From Pantanalinema sp. (GTDB lineage Bacteria; Cyanobacteriota; Sericytochromatia; S15B-MN24; UBA4093), in NCBI GenBank assembly GCA_036704125.1, contig DATNQI010000004.1, positions 1 through 64,000 of the forward strand: a stretch of 64,000 nucleotides of DNA. The letters run 5' to 3'. Below are positions 8,833-18,938 of the stretch, in pieces. Numbering within the stretch: the stretch's first letter is position 1; each line of letters begins with the position of its first letter. Under the pieces are notes generated by a model. It was given only the letters and a program-made list of their open reading frames with translations. It had not been told where the DNA came from and did not search any database. The position numbers and the translations under genes are program-made.

Positions 8833-10005
8833 ATGAGCCAGTTCACCGAGTGGCTCGAGGCGGCGCGCACGCGCCTGGCCCAGGACGACCCGTCAGGCGC
8901 CGAGGAGGCGCTGCGCGAGGCCCTCGCCCTTTCCCCCGACGACCTGGAGGCCGGCCTCGAGCTGTGCTACCTGCTCTTCGACGCGGATCGGCACCACGAG
9001 GCCGTCCCCGTGCTGGAGGCCCTGCGCCTGCGCCACCCGCGGCACCTGGAGGCCCTCAACAACCTGGTCTACGCCTACATGGCCGTCGACGAGCTCGATC
9101 AGGCCGAATCGACGCTGGCGGCCATCTTCGCCTGCGACCCCGACGACGCCGACGCCCACAACAACCTGGGCCTCTTGCGGGAGCACCGAATGGAGCTGAC
9201 TCTCGCGGCCCCCGCCTTCGAGGCGGCCCTCGAGCGCAACCCGGAGCACCCCTTCGCCTGGGCCAATCTCGCCCGGGTCCGCGAGGCGCTCGGCGACACG
9301 CAGGGCACGATCCTCGCCCTGCGGCGCGCCCTCGAGCGGCAACCCGACGCCCTCGACCTGCGCGCCCAGCTGGCGCAGGCCCTGCTCGGTGTCGGCGAGG
9401 CGAAGCTCGCCGCCCATGAGCTGAGGCGGCTGTTGCGCGACGAGCCCGACGACGCCTTCGCCCACGGGGCGCTCGGCATGGCCTATCGCCAGCAGCGGGA
9501 ATGGGAGAAGGCCGCTTCCGCCTTCGAGGAGGCCCTCTCGCGGGACCCGGACCTGCAATCCGCCTGGTTCTACCTGGCGATGACCCTGGCGGACCACGGC
9601 CGCCACGACGCGGCGATCGCCACCTACCGCAACCTCCTGGCCCGGTGGCCTCACGACGCCGAGGCCCGCAACAACCTGGGCTTCTTGCTCAGCCGCCGGG
9701 GCGAGTTCGCCGAGGCCCTCTGGGAGATCCAGCAGGCCCTGAGGCTCGAGCCGGACCTGCCGGTGGCCTTCCTCAACCTGGGCAACGTGCTGCGCCTCAA
9801 GGGCGACCTGGAGGGCGCGATCGCCCAGCTCGAGCGGGCGGTCGAGCGCCTGCCCGACCACGGCGAGGCCCACTTCAACCTGGCCCTGCTGCTCGCCGAG
9901 ACCGGCCGCATCGCACGCGCGCGCTTCCACTGCAAGCGCTGCCTGAGCCTCAACCTGCGCGACGAGGCGGCCCTGGCCCTGATGAGAAGCCTGCGCGCGC
10001 GCTAG
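8833..10005 (+). CDS. TPR repeat protein
   Basis: 390 residues made almost entirely of tetratricopeptide repeats of 34 residues, with repeated signatures such as DPDDADAHNNLGLL, NPEHPFAWANLARV, DPDLQSAWFYLAMTL, PHDAEARNNLGFLL and EPDLPVAFLNLGNV, about ten units in all. It has no signal peptide or membrane segment, so it is a cytoplasmic protein-interaction scaffold. The ATG at 8833 follows the HEEMH gene by five bases and lacks a strong Shine-Dalgarno, which suggests translational coupling. The frame continues upstream inside the previous gene, but that part does not look like TPR. Its partner is unknown; the neighbour is the first candidate. Confidence 0.85.
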   Translation: MSQFTEWLEAARTRLAQDDPSGAEEALREALALSPDDLEAGLELCYLLFDADRHHEAVPVLEALRLRHPRHLEALNNLVYAYMAVDELDQAESTLAAIFACDPDDADAHNNLGLLREHRMELTLAAPAFEAALERNPEHPFAWANLARVREALGDTQGTILALRRALERQPDALDLRAQLAQALLGVGEAKLAAHELRRLLRDEPDDAFAHGALGMAYRQQREWEKAASAFEEALSRDPDLQSAWFYLAMTLADHGRHDAAIATYRNLLARWPHDAEARNNLGFLLSRRGEFAEALWEIQQALRLEPDLPVAFLNLGNVLRLKGDLEGAIAQLERAVERLPDHGEAHFNLALLLAETGRIARARFHCKRCLSLNLRDEAALALMRSLRAR

Positions 10006-10123
10006 TTCGCCCCGTTCCCCCGGGGGCGAGATCCATGGGCTTGCCGATCCGCCTCGGGCGATCGACAATTCAAGGAGCAGAAGTTTTCCCTCATCCATGC
10101 CGTCAACGTCGCAGGAGGGCCTC

Positions 10124-11329
10124 TTGTCCATCCGCCCCAGAACCCGGCTCACGCTCACCCTCGCCCTCGCCCTCGTGGGGATCGCTTCACTGGCGCTTCC
10201 CGCTCACGCGGCCGAGCCCTGGTACGCGCTCAAGGTCAGCGCCGAGCTGGGCAACCAGCCGCGCGCCGAGCTCGCGGGCGGGATCGATCCGCTCGCCCTC
10301 TTCGGCCTGGCCCAGACCCAGCTCAGCGGCAGCCTGCCCTTCCTCGAGCTGCGGCTCGGCCAGAGCTTCACGAGCACCATCGACGCCGAGATCTCGGCGG
10401 CCCTGCGCCAGCGCATCGACCAGCCCCTCGCCAACCCCGAGCTCTACCAGGCCTACCAGGACCGCCTGGCCTGGAGCCAGCGGGGCGGCGTCGGCCTCAA
10501 CCCGCTCTACACCGCCCAGATCGAGGACGCCTTCGTCACCGTCCACGACCCGGATCGCAGCGGCGAGCTCAAGGTCGGCCAGTTCCTCGTCCCGTTCGGC
10601 GTCACCGACTACCTGAGCGTCTCGCCGCCGGTGGCCGTCTCGAGCGCCGACACCCCCATGGCCCAGGTCCTCTCGGCCCTGGGGCAGGGCGTCTACCAGG
10701 GATCGGGCATCCGCTGGCGCGACGTGGGGGCGGTCCTCAGCAGCCGCGCGGGCGGCTTCCCCTACGCCGTGGGCGTCTTCAACGGGGCGGGGCCCAACCG
10801 CCTCGACGACAACGGCGACAAGGACTACTTCGCCCGCCTCGACTGGGCCGCGAGCGCAACCGACCTCATCGGCGTGAGCGGGGTGTGGGGCCAGGACCAG
10901 GTCTTCCCCCGGGGCTTCGCCGATCCCGGCGTCACCGTCGGGCGAAGGCGCTACGGCGTCCACTGGCAATTCAAGGCGGCCGAGGCCACGGTGCGCGGCG
11001 AGTGGACCCGCGACCAGCGCCTCAACCTCGACCCCGAGCCGCGCGACGGCTACGCCGTCGAGGCGAGCCAGGCGATGGGCGCAGGCAACGTCTTCTACAC
11101 CGGCTACAGCCAGTTCTTCGACCCTAGCGCCCGGAGCGATCGCGGCTACATGGTGCGCGAGACCGTCGTCGGCGACATCCACCCCTTGCTGCCGGGGGTC
11201 TTCCTCAGGCTCGAGGCCCTCTACCGCTGGGAGACCGCCGGCAGCCAGTCGGACCAGTACGGCCGCTACCTGGCCTCGGTCGAGGCGCAGCTGGGAGGCA
11301 AGCCCGCCCCCGAAAATAATTCACGCTGA
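10124..11329 (+). CDS. Secreted porin-like outer-membrane beta-barrel protein
   Basis: 401 residues from a TTG start. AGGAGG lies five bases before this TTG, and it would be inside the coding sequence if the ATG at 10097 were used, so TTG is preferred. A Sec signal peptide follows (LTLTLALALVGIASLALPAHAAEP). The rest shows alternating hydrophobic strands ending in aromatic residues and resembles phosphate-selective porins O/P: LKVGQFLVPFGVTDYLS, GFPYAVGVFNGAGPNRLDD, DYFARLDWA, YGVHWQFKAAEA, VFLRLEALYRWE. The protein probably forms a barrel in the outer membrane. Substrate specificity cannot be told. Confidence 0.75.
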   Translation: MSIRPRTRLTLTLALALVGIASLALPAHAAEPWYALKVSAELGNQPRAELAGGIDPLALFGLAQTQLSGSLPFLELRLGQSFTSTIDAEISAALRQRIDQPLANPELYQAYQDRLAWSQRGGVGLNPLYTAQIEDAFVTVHDPDRSGELKVGQFLVPFGVTDYLSVSPPVAVSSADTPMAQVLSALGQGVYQGSGIRWRDVGAVLSSRAGGFPYAVGVFNGAGPNRLDDNGDKDYFARLDWAASATDLIGVSGVWGQDQVFPRGFADPGVTVGRRRYGVHWQFKAAEATVRGEWTRDQRLNLDPEPRDGYAVEASQAMGAGNVFYTGYSQFFDPSARSDRGYMVRETVVGDIHPLLPGVFLRLEALYRWETAGSQSDQYGRYLASVEAQLGGKPAPENNSR

Positions 11330-11348
11330 CCTCACGCGAACGTGTAAA
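11320..11348 (+). promoter_or_regulatory. Candidate promoter for maf-radC
   Basis: TTCACG at 11320 and TGTAAA at 11343 are 17 bases apart, just upstream of maf. Each hexamer matches the sigma-70 consensus at about four of six positions, so support is modest. Confidence 0.35.
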
Positions 11349-11360
11349 CTGGGAGCCACC

Positions 11361-11981
<621 letters not shown>

Positions 11982-11984
11982 ATC

Positions 11985-12752
11985 ATGCAGTCGCAGGACA
12001 AGAGAGAGGCCTCGCGCCTCCGCCTCAAGGATCTGCCGCCCGACGCCCGTCCCCGTGAAAGGTTGCTGGAGCTGGGCCCCAAGGGGCTCGCCGACGCCGA
12101 GCTGCTCGCCATTCTCCTGGGATCGGGCTCGGCCAGCGAAACGGCGCTGGATCTGGCCTTGCGGCTGCTCGCCACTTTCGGGGCCACGGGGCCCGAGGCC
12201 CTCAGGGGCCTTTCGAGCGCGCGGCCCGAGGAGCTCGCACGGCTCCACGGCCTGGGGCCGGCCAAGGCCTCGCGCCTGGTCGCGGCTTTCGAGCTCGCCG
12301 AGCGCGCGGGGACCCTGCGCGCGACCGAGCGGCCCGCCGTCGGCGGGCCCGAGGACCTGGTGCGCCTGGTCTCGCCCCACCTGCGAGGCGAGGCCAGGGA
12401 GCATGCCCTAGTCGTCTGGCTGAACGGACGACAGCAAGTTCTGGGTTGGGAGGCGGTGTCGGTCGGAAGCCTGACCGAGGCCGTCGTCCACCCGCGAGAG
12501 GTGTATCGCGAGGCCATCCGCCGGGGGGCCTGCGCGATCGCGCTCTTGCACAACCATCCGTCCGGCGATCCGGCCCCTTCGGAGGAGGATCGCGCCCTCA
12601 CGCGGCGCCTGGTCGCGGTGGGGGGGCTGGTCGGGATTCCCCTCATCGACCACGTGATCGTGGCGGAAGGGGGCTACTACAGCCTGCGCGCCGAGCGCGG
12701 GCTGTGGGAGGGGACAGATGCCGGCGGGGCCGGTGTCGGCGCAACGTTGTAG
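11985..12752 (+). CDS. radC: RadC family JAB-domain protein
   Basis: 255 residues. The N-terminal third contains a helix-hairpin-helix-like region (RPRERLLELGPKGLADAELLAILLGSGS, LHGLGPAKASRL). The C-terminal JAB1/MPN-like metalloprotease fold carries HNHPSGDPAPSEED, which has the His-x-His and Asp zinc ligands. RadC has no agreed function; a role in repair was proposed and later doubted. The gene directly follows maf and precedes mreB, the classical maf-radC-mreB order. A very hydrophobic or catalytic anomaly is not seen. Confidence 0.93.
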   Translation: MQSQDKREASRLRLKDLPPDARPRERLLELGPKGLADAELLAILLGSGSASETALDLALRLLATFGATGPEALRGLSSARPEELARLHGLGPAKASRLVAAFELAERAGTLRATERPAVGGPEDLVRLVSPHLRGEAREHALVVWLNGRQQVLGWEAVSVGSLTEAVVHPREVYREAIRRGACAIALLHNHPSGDPAPSEEDRALTRRLVAVGGLVGIPLIDHVIVAEGGYYSLRAERGLWEGTDAGGAGVGATL

Positions 12753-12763
12753 ACTATAGCGAG

Positions 12764-13837
<1,074 letters not shown>

Positions 13838-13840
13838 GCC

Positions 13841-14653
13841 ATGGCCTTCCTCAAGCGCCTGCCCACCCGCGAGATCGGCTTCGTCGCGGCCCTCTTCGGG
13901 GCCGCGGCCTTCGTCGGCTGGGCGGCGGGCCGCACCACCGTCCTGACCGAGGTGCTTCGGCCGGGCTGGGTCCTCACCCAGTCCGTGGTCGGCTCGCTCA
14001 AGGGCGGGGCGACCTACTTCCAGGATCTCGACCGCCTGCGGCGCGAGAACGCCGAGCTGCACGAGCGCCTCTCGCGCGTCGAGGTCGAGCTCGCCGGCAA
14101 GCTCGAGATCGAGGCCGAGAACCGCCGCCTCGGCCAGCTGCTCTCGCTGTCCTCGGCGGCGCCGACCAAGGGGGTCGCCGCCCGGGTGATCGCGCGCTCG
14201 CCCAACAACTGGCAGCAGCGCCTGGTCATCGACCGGGGCAGCGCCGCCGGGATCGGGGTCGACTCGGTGGTGCTCATCCCGCGCGGGGTCATCGGGCGGG
14301 TGCTCAAGGTCAGCCCCAACAGCGCGGTCGTGCGCCTCTTGACCGACCCCGGCCAGACGGTGGGCATCCTCAACCAGCGATCGCGCACCCCCGCGGTGGT
14401 GCTCGGCGAGGGCAGCGCCAACCTGATGCTCCAGTACCTCCCGCAGCAGGCGGATTTCCGCGTGGGCGACGCGGTGCTCACCTCGGGGCTCGGCGGGGTC
14501 TACCCCAAGGGCCTGAGCGTCGGGCGCGTCACCCGCGTCGAGCAGGCCCCCAACGCCATCACCCCCAAGGTCACCATCGTCCTCAACACCGACCTGGACC
14601 GCGTCGAGGAGGTCTCGGTGCTCCCGCCCATGGCCACCGATCCGAGGCTGTAG
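13841..14653 (+). CDS. mreC: Rod shape-determining protein MreC
   Basis: 270 residues. It has an N-terminal membrane anchor (IGFVAALFGAAAFVGWAAG), a coiled-coil region (DLDRLRRENAELHERLSRVEVEL) and the beta domain typical of MreC (VIARSPNNWQQRLVIDRGSAAGI, GVIGRVLKVSPNSAVVRLLTDP, FRVGDAVLTSGLGGVYPKGLSVG). MreC is a bitopic protein of the elongasome that activates PBP2. It begins four bases after mreB stops and ends immediately before mreD. Confidence 0.96.
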   Translation: MAFLKRLPTREIGFVAALFGAAAFVGWAAGRTTVLTEVLRPGWVLTQSVVGSLKGGATYFQDLDRLRRENAELHERLSRVEVELAGKLEIEAENRRLGQLLSLSSAAPTKGVAARVIARSPNNWQQRLVIDRGSAAGIGVDSVVLIPRGVIGRVLKVSPNSAVVRLLTDPGQTVGILNQRSRTPAVVLGEGSANLMLQYLPQQADFRVGDAVLTSGLGGVYPKGLSVGRVTRVEQAPNAITPKVTIVLNTDLDRVEEVSVLPPMATDPRL

Positions 14654-15160
14654 ATGCGCATCCTGCTGGCCGTCGTCTGTCTGCTATTCAGCCTCTGGCT
14701 CCAGGCCTCCCCGCTCAACCACCTCCTGAGCGTGCGCCTGGACCCGGTGCTTCTGGTGGTGGTCGCCTGGGGCGTCAGCACGGGACCGCGGGAGGGGGCC
14801 CTGTTCGGGCTGTGCGCGGGTGCTGCCCAGGACCTGCTCATCGGTGACGGGCTGCTCTTCGCCCTGCCCAAGCTCGCGGTCGGCCTTCTTGCCGGCAGCC
14901 TCAAGCCCATCCTCTACTACCGGCAGGCCTTCATCGTGCTGCCCCTGGTCATCGCCTGCACCGTGCTCCAGGAGGCCATGGTCATGCTCGGCTTCGCCCT
15001 GACGGGCCGGGGGTGGCTGGTGCAGCACCTGGGGGCGATCCTCCTGCCCGAGTCCCTGGGCAACGTGGTCCTCGTCTGGCCCGTCTACCACGGCCTGCGG
15101 CTCGCCCTCAAGCTCACCCAGGATCGCTGGGGCATGCGCGCCGAGAGCCTGGGCGGATGA
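14654..15160 (+). CDS. mreD: Rod shape-determining protein MreD
   Basis: 168 residues, almost wholly hydrophobic with about five to six membrane segments, as expected for MreD, the poorly conserved integral membrane member of the elongasome. Segments include ILLAVVCLLFSLWLQ, LDPVLLVVVAWGVSTG, and AFIVLPLVIACTVLQEAMV. The ATG directly follows the mreC stop codon. The end overlaps the mrdA start by ATGA. Identification rests on position plus hydropathy more than on motifs. Confidence 0.88.
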   Translation: MRILLAVVCLLFSLWLQASPLNHLLSVRLDPVLLVVVAWGVSTGPREGALFGLCAGAAQDLLIGDGLLFALPKLAVGLLAGSLKPILYYRQAFIVLPLVIACTVLQEAMVMLGFALTGRGWLVQHLGAILLPESLGNVVLVWPVYHGLRLALKLTQDRWGMRAESLGG

Positions 15161-16965
15161 ACCAGCTTCACCTGCGCTTTTTCGCCTTCGCCGGGGTCAT
15201 CGCCCTGGTCTGCGCGATCCTGATGGGGCGCCTGGTCCAGCTCCAGATCGTGCGCAACGAGACCTTCTCGGAGCGCGCCGACGGCAACCGGCTGCGCATC
15301 ATCCTCGAGCCCGCCCCGCGCGGGGTGATCCGCGATCGCAACGGGGTGGTGCTCGCCACCAGCCGCCTCTCTTACGCCGTCACCCTCTACCCCCTCAAGC
15401 TGACCAAGGACCAGACCGACGAGGTCATCCTCAGGCTCGGCAAGCTCCTCGACATGCCCGCCGACGAGATCCGCGCCAAGTGGAAGCGGCCCGGCAACGT
15501 GGCCAGGCCCGTGCGCCTCATGCAGGACGTGGACCCGCAGACCATCGCCATCATCGCCGAGAACCAGCTCCAGCTGCCCGGCGTGAGCATCGAGCCGCTC
15601 ACCATCCGCTACTACCCCAAGGGCAACTTCCTGTCGCATGTCCTCGGCTACACCGGCGAGATCACCGACAAGGAAGTGGAGAATCTCAGTGATCAAGGTT
15701 ACCGAGCAGGTGATATAATCGGAAAGACCGGCGTCGAGAAGGTTTTCGACGCCGATCTCCGCGGAACGCCCGGGCGTCAGCAGATCGAAGTGGACGCCAG
15801 GGGCAAGCCGGTGCGGATCCTGGCCTCGGTGCCCCCGGTGCCGGGCAAGGATCTGACGCTGACCATCGACGCGAAGGTGCAGGAGGTGGCCGAGAAGTCC
15901 CTGGCGGGGCATCGCGGCGCGGCCGTGGCCCTCGACCCCAACACGGGCGAGGTGCTGGCGATGGCCTCGGCGCCGAGCTTCGATCCCAACCTTTTCGCGG
16001 GACGGATCTCGCCGAGCTTGTGGCGACAGTTGAGCGACGGGACCCAGCGCCCGATGATCAACCGCGCCATCAGCAGCAAGTACCCGCCCGGGTCGGTCTT
16101 CAAGATCGTCACCCACGCCGCGGCCCTGGAGGAGGGCTTCGCGAACGCCAACTCGCGATGGCGCTCGACCGGGGTGTTCTACGTCGGCTCTCGCATGTTC
16201 CGGGACTGGAAAAAGGGCGGCTTCGGCGTGGTGGACCTCAAGAAGGCGCTGGTCCAGTCGATCGACACGGTCTACTACGAGCTGGGGCTCAAGATGGGCG
16301 CCGACCGCATGGCCCGCTACGCCCGGGCGCTGGGCCTGGGACGTCAGACCGGCATCCTCTTGCCGCACGAGGTCAAGGGGCTCATCCCCGACGCCAGGTG
16401 GAAGCGCGAGGCGTACCACGAGAAGTGGTACGACGGCGAGTCGGTCAACATGTCGATCGGCCAGGGCTACGTCCAGGTCACGCCCGTCCAGGCGGCGGTG
16501 ATGATCTCGGCCGTCGCCAACAACGGCCGCGTCCTGCGCCCCAAGCTCGTCCGTCCCGCGGCCGAGCAGGAGCGCCAGGACGATCCGCCGGCCGACGAGG
16601 GGGTCCACCCGACCTCCTGGAAGCCCGAGACCTGGCGGCACCTTCACCAGTCGCTGGCCGAGACGGTCGCGGCGGGGACGGGGACGGCCGCGAAGATCCC
16701 GGGCTTCCCCGCGGCGGGCAAGAGCGGTTCGGCGCAGGCTGCAAACGGGGAGAAGCTGAAGACCCACGGCTGGTTCGTCTGCTACGCCCCGGTCGACAAG
16801 CCCCGGATCGCCTTGGCGGTGATCCTGGAGCAGGCGGGCCACGGCGGCTCCATGGCGGCCCCGGTGACGGCCAGGATGATGCGGCGCTACTTCGGGGTGC
16901 CGGATCCGACCATGGCCACCGCCTCGGCAAAGCCGGCCCTGCCTGCGGCCACCACGGCGGACTAG
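15157..16965 (+). CDS. mrdA: Penicillin-binding protein 2 (elongasome transpeptidase)
   Basis: 602 residues. It starts with an ATGA overlap with mreD. A single membrane anchor (FFAFAGVIALVCAILMGRL) is followed by the dimerisation domain with RGVIRDRNGVVLATS and a C-terminal transpeptidase. Catalytic motifs visible are SxxK in PPGSVFK, SxD in VQSID, and KSG in GKSGSAQ, as in E. coli PBP2. The periplasmic enzyme cross-links peptidoglycan during elongation with RodA as its glycosyltransferase partner, encoded at the end of the same block. Length and order are standard. Confidence 0.96.
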   Translation: MNQLHLRFFAFAGVIALVCAILMGRLVQLQIVRNETFSERADGNRLRIILEPAPRGVIRDRNGVVLATSRLSYAVTLYPLKLTKDQTDEVILRLGKLLDMPADEIRAKWKRPGNVARPVRLMQDVDPQTIAIIAENQLQLPGVSIEPLTIRYYPKGNFLSHVLGYTGEITDKEVENLSDQGYRAGDIIGKTGVEKVFDADLRGTPGRQQIEVDARGKPVRILASVPPVPGKDLTLTIDAKVQEVAEKSLAGHRGAAVALDPNTGEVLAMASAPSFDPNLFAGRISPSLWRQLSDGTQRPMINRAISSKYPPGSVFKIVTHAAALEEGFANANSRWRSTGVFYVGSRMFRDWKKGGFGVVDLKKALVQSIDTVYYELGLKMGADRMARYARALGLGRQTGILLPHEVKGLIPDARWKREAYHEKWYDGESVNMSIGQGYVQVTPVQAAVMISAVANNGRVLRPKLVRPAAEQERQDDPPADEGVHPTSWKPETWRHLHQSLAETVAAGTGTAAKIPGFPAAGKSGSAQAANGEKLKTHGWFVCYAPVDKPRIALAVILEQAGHGGSMAAPVTARMMRRYFGVPDPTMATASAKPALPAATTAD

Positions 16966-16975
16966 GGGAAACACG

Positions 16976-17689
16976 ATGCTCGGTAAGGAGAAGGGGACGT
17001 TGGACAACATCTCGGTCAAGGGCTGGAAGAACGGCGTGCTCGTCGTCGTCCCCGCCGCTGCTGCGTGGGACGAGGTCGTCACCCAGATCGAAGACAAGCT
17101 CAAGGAGGCCCAGGACTTCTGGAAGGGCGCGCAGACCACCCTCGACGTGGGTGAGCGCAAGGTGCCCCACGACGACATGGAGGGCCTGTTGGGCCTGATG
17201 CGCGGCGACTACGGCCTGGTGCCCACCGCGGTGGTGACCACCGCGGCCGAGACCCGCTCGGTCGCAGGCAAGCTCGGCCTCGAGGCCCACGAAAAGCTGC
17301 CTTCCGCCGAGAAGAAGGCAACCCCGGTAGCCGGCGAGGCGGCAGCGCCCGCCCTGCCGCTCAACAACGCCCTCTACCTCAAGCAGACCATCCGCTCGGG
17401 CCAGCGCGTCCAGCACGACGGCCACCTGGTGATCTGCGGCGACGTCAACGCCGGGGCCGAGGTGGTGGCCTCGGGCGACATCGTGGTGTTCGGCACCCTG
17501 CGCGGCGTCGCCCACGCGGGATCCGCGGGCGACGAGACGGCCCGCATCGTCGCCACCAACCTGCGCCCGACCCAGCTGCGCATCGGCAGCCGCATCGCGC
17601 GCTCGCCCGACGCCGGCTCCCCGCCCCTGAGCAAGTTCCCCGAGATCGCGCTGGTCGAGAACGGCGAGATCTGCATCAATCCCCTGTAG
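16976..17689 (+). CDS. minC: Septum site-determining protein MinC
   Basis: 237 residues. The N-terminal domain (SVKGWKNGVLVVVPAAAAWDEVVTQIEDKL) matches MinC-N, which blocks FtsZ assembly. After an Ala/Pro-rich linker, the C-terminal beta-helix domain is recognisable: QTIRSGQRVQHDGHLVICGDVNAGAEVVASGDIVVFGTLRG and the repeated glycine turns. MinC is recruited to the poles by MinD. The start has AGGGGA eight bases upstream. It is placed between mrdA and minD, coupling elongation and division genes. Confidence 0.95.
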   Translation: MLGKEKGTLDNISVKGWKNGVLVVVPAAAAWDEVVTQIEDKLKEAQDFWKGAQTTLDVGERKVPHDDMEGLLGLMRGDYGLVPTAVVTTAAETRSVAGKLGLEAHEKLPSAEKKATPVAGEAAAPALPLNNALYLKQTIRSGQRVQHDGHLVICGDVNAGAEVVASGDIVVFGTLRGVAHAGSAGDETARIVATNLRPTQLRIGSRIARSPDAGSPPLSKFPEIALVENGEICINPL

Positions 17690-17755
17690 GGCGCCTCGAC
17701 CACCCCGAACCACCAGGCCGACCACGCCTTTCTCAACCACTCTCTAGGAGGAATC

Positions 17756-18556
17756 ATGTCCAATCGGGTCATCGTCATCACCTCGGGCAAGGGGGGCGTC
17801 GGCAAGACGACCACCACCGCCAACCTCGGCATGGCGCTGGCGGCCCTGGGCGAGAAGGTCGCCCTGCTGGACGCCGACATCGGCCTGCGCAACCTGGATC
17901 TGGTGCTCGGCCTCGAGAACCGCATCGTCTACGACATCGTCGACGTGCTCGAGGGCCGCTGCAAGCTGCGCCAGGCGCTGATCAAGGACAAGCGCCAGCC
18001 CAACCTGGTCCTCTTGCCCGCGGCCCAGACCCGCGACAAGTCGGCGGTCTCCCCCGACCAGATGCGCCAGATCATCGCGGATCTGCAGGAGGAGGGCTAC
18101 ACGACCATCCTGATCGACTGCCCCGCCGGCATCGAGCAGGGCTTCAAGAACGCCACCGCCGGCGCCACCGAGGCGATCATCGTCACCAACCCCGAGGTGT
18201 CGAGCGTCCGTGACGCGGACCGCATCGTGGGCCTCTTGGAGGCCGCCGAGCTCCGCAACCCGCAGCTGATCGTCAACCGCCTGCGCCCCAGGATGGTCAA
18301 GAACCAGGAGATGATGTCGGTCGAGGACGTGCAGGAGATCCTGAGCATCAAGCTCCTGGGCATCGTGCCGGACGACGAGTCGATCATCACCACCGCGAAC
18401 CGGGGCGAGCCCGCCTCGCTGGACGAGGCCTCGCGCGCCGGCCAGGCCTATCGCAACATCGCGCGCCGCATCAAGGGCGAGGAGATCCCCCTGATGACCC
18501 TGGAGGAGGCCTCCGGCTTCTTCAGCAAGCTCAAGAAGTTGTTCGCCGCGGGCTAG
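17756..18556 (+). CDS. minD: Septum site-determining ATPase MinD
   Basis: 266 residues. The deviant Walker A motif KGGVGKTT is at residues 12-19, the Walker B-like ILIDCPAGIEQGF near 118-130, and the C-terminal amphipathic helix (FFSKLKKLFAAG) is the membrane-targeting sequence. MinD binds ATP, dimerises on the membrane, recruits MinC and is released by MinE. AGGAGG precedes the ATG at a good distance. There is a 66-base gap after minC with only the ribosome site recognisable. Confidence 0.98.
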   Translation: MSNRVIVITSGKGGVGKTTTTANLGMALAALGEKVALLDADIGLRNLDLVLGLENRIVYDIVDVLEGRCKLRQALIKDKRQPNLVLLPAAQTRDKSAVSPDQMRQIIADLQEEGYTTILIDCPAGIEQGFKNATAGATEAIIVTNPEVSSVRDADRIVGLLEAAELRNPQLIVNRLRPRMVKNQEMMSVEDVQEILSIKLLGIVPDDESIITTANRGEPASLDEASRAGQAYRNIARRIKGEEIPLMTLEEASGFFSKLKKLFAAG

Positions 18557-18581
18557 GCCCGCTCCCACGGAGGTTCATCGC

Positions 18582-18884
18582 ATGGCACTACCCACCTTCT
18601 TCGACAAGCTCTTCGGCCGGCAGGACAACTCCGCGCGCACCGCGGCCAAGGATCGCCTGCGCCTGGTGCTGATGCACGATCGGGCGGACATCCCCGCCCC
18701 GATGATGGAGCAGATGCGCGCCGAGCTGATGTCGGTCCTCTCCAAGTACGTCGAGATCGACCAGTCTGCCCTCGAGGTCAGCCTGGAGCGCTCGGAGGGC
18801 ACGGTCGCCCTTCTGGCCAACATCCCCATCCGGCGCGTCCGGCCCGAGAGCGAGTCCGCCGAGATCGCCAAGGCCGAGGCCTAG
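18582..18884 (+). CDS. minE: Cell division topological specificity factor MinE
   Basis: 100 residues, normal length. The segment ARTAAKDRLRLVLMHDRADIPAPMM is the conserved MinD-binding/anti-MinCD region, followed by the dimerisation domain (LMSVLSKYVEIDQSALEVSLER). MinE drives pole-to-pole oscillation by stimulating the MinD ATPase. GGAGG lies upstream at eight bases. It completes minCDE before rodA. Confidence 0.95.
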   Translation: MALPTFFDKLFGRQDNSARTAAKDRLRLVLMHDRADIPAPMMEQMRAELMSVLSKYVEIDQSALEVSLERSEGTVALLANIPIRRVRPESESAEIAKAEA

Positions 18885-18899
18885 CCAAAACCCCCGCTT

Positions 18900-18919
18900 C
18901 CCCGCCCCCCCGGGCGGGG
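18900..18919 (+). terminator. GC-rich hairpin between minE and rodA
   Basis: An eight-base-pair stem CCCCGCCC/GGGCGGGG with a C4 loop. It is a shorter member of the four-copy hairpin family seen at 21508, 35100 and 50858. There is no U-tract, so termination is possible but unproven; it could also attenuate rodA or protect the min transcript end. Confidence 0.5.
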
Positions 18920-18938
18920 AGCTTGCTAGGAAGCACTC

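Noticed and set aside
10007-10029. Seven-base-pair TCGCCCC/GGGGCGA stem after the TPR gene
   Set aside because: Short stem, nine-base loop and no U-tract; too weak to list as a terminator.
15085-17178. A 697-codon minus-strand frame
   Set aside because: It is antisense to mreD, mrdA and minC, all identified by motifs.
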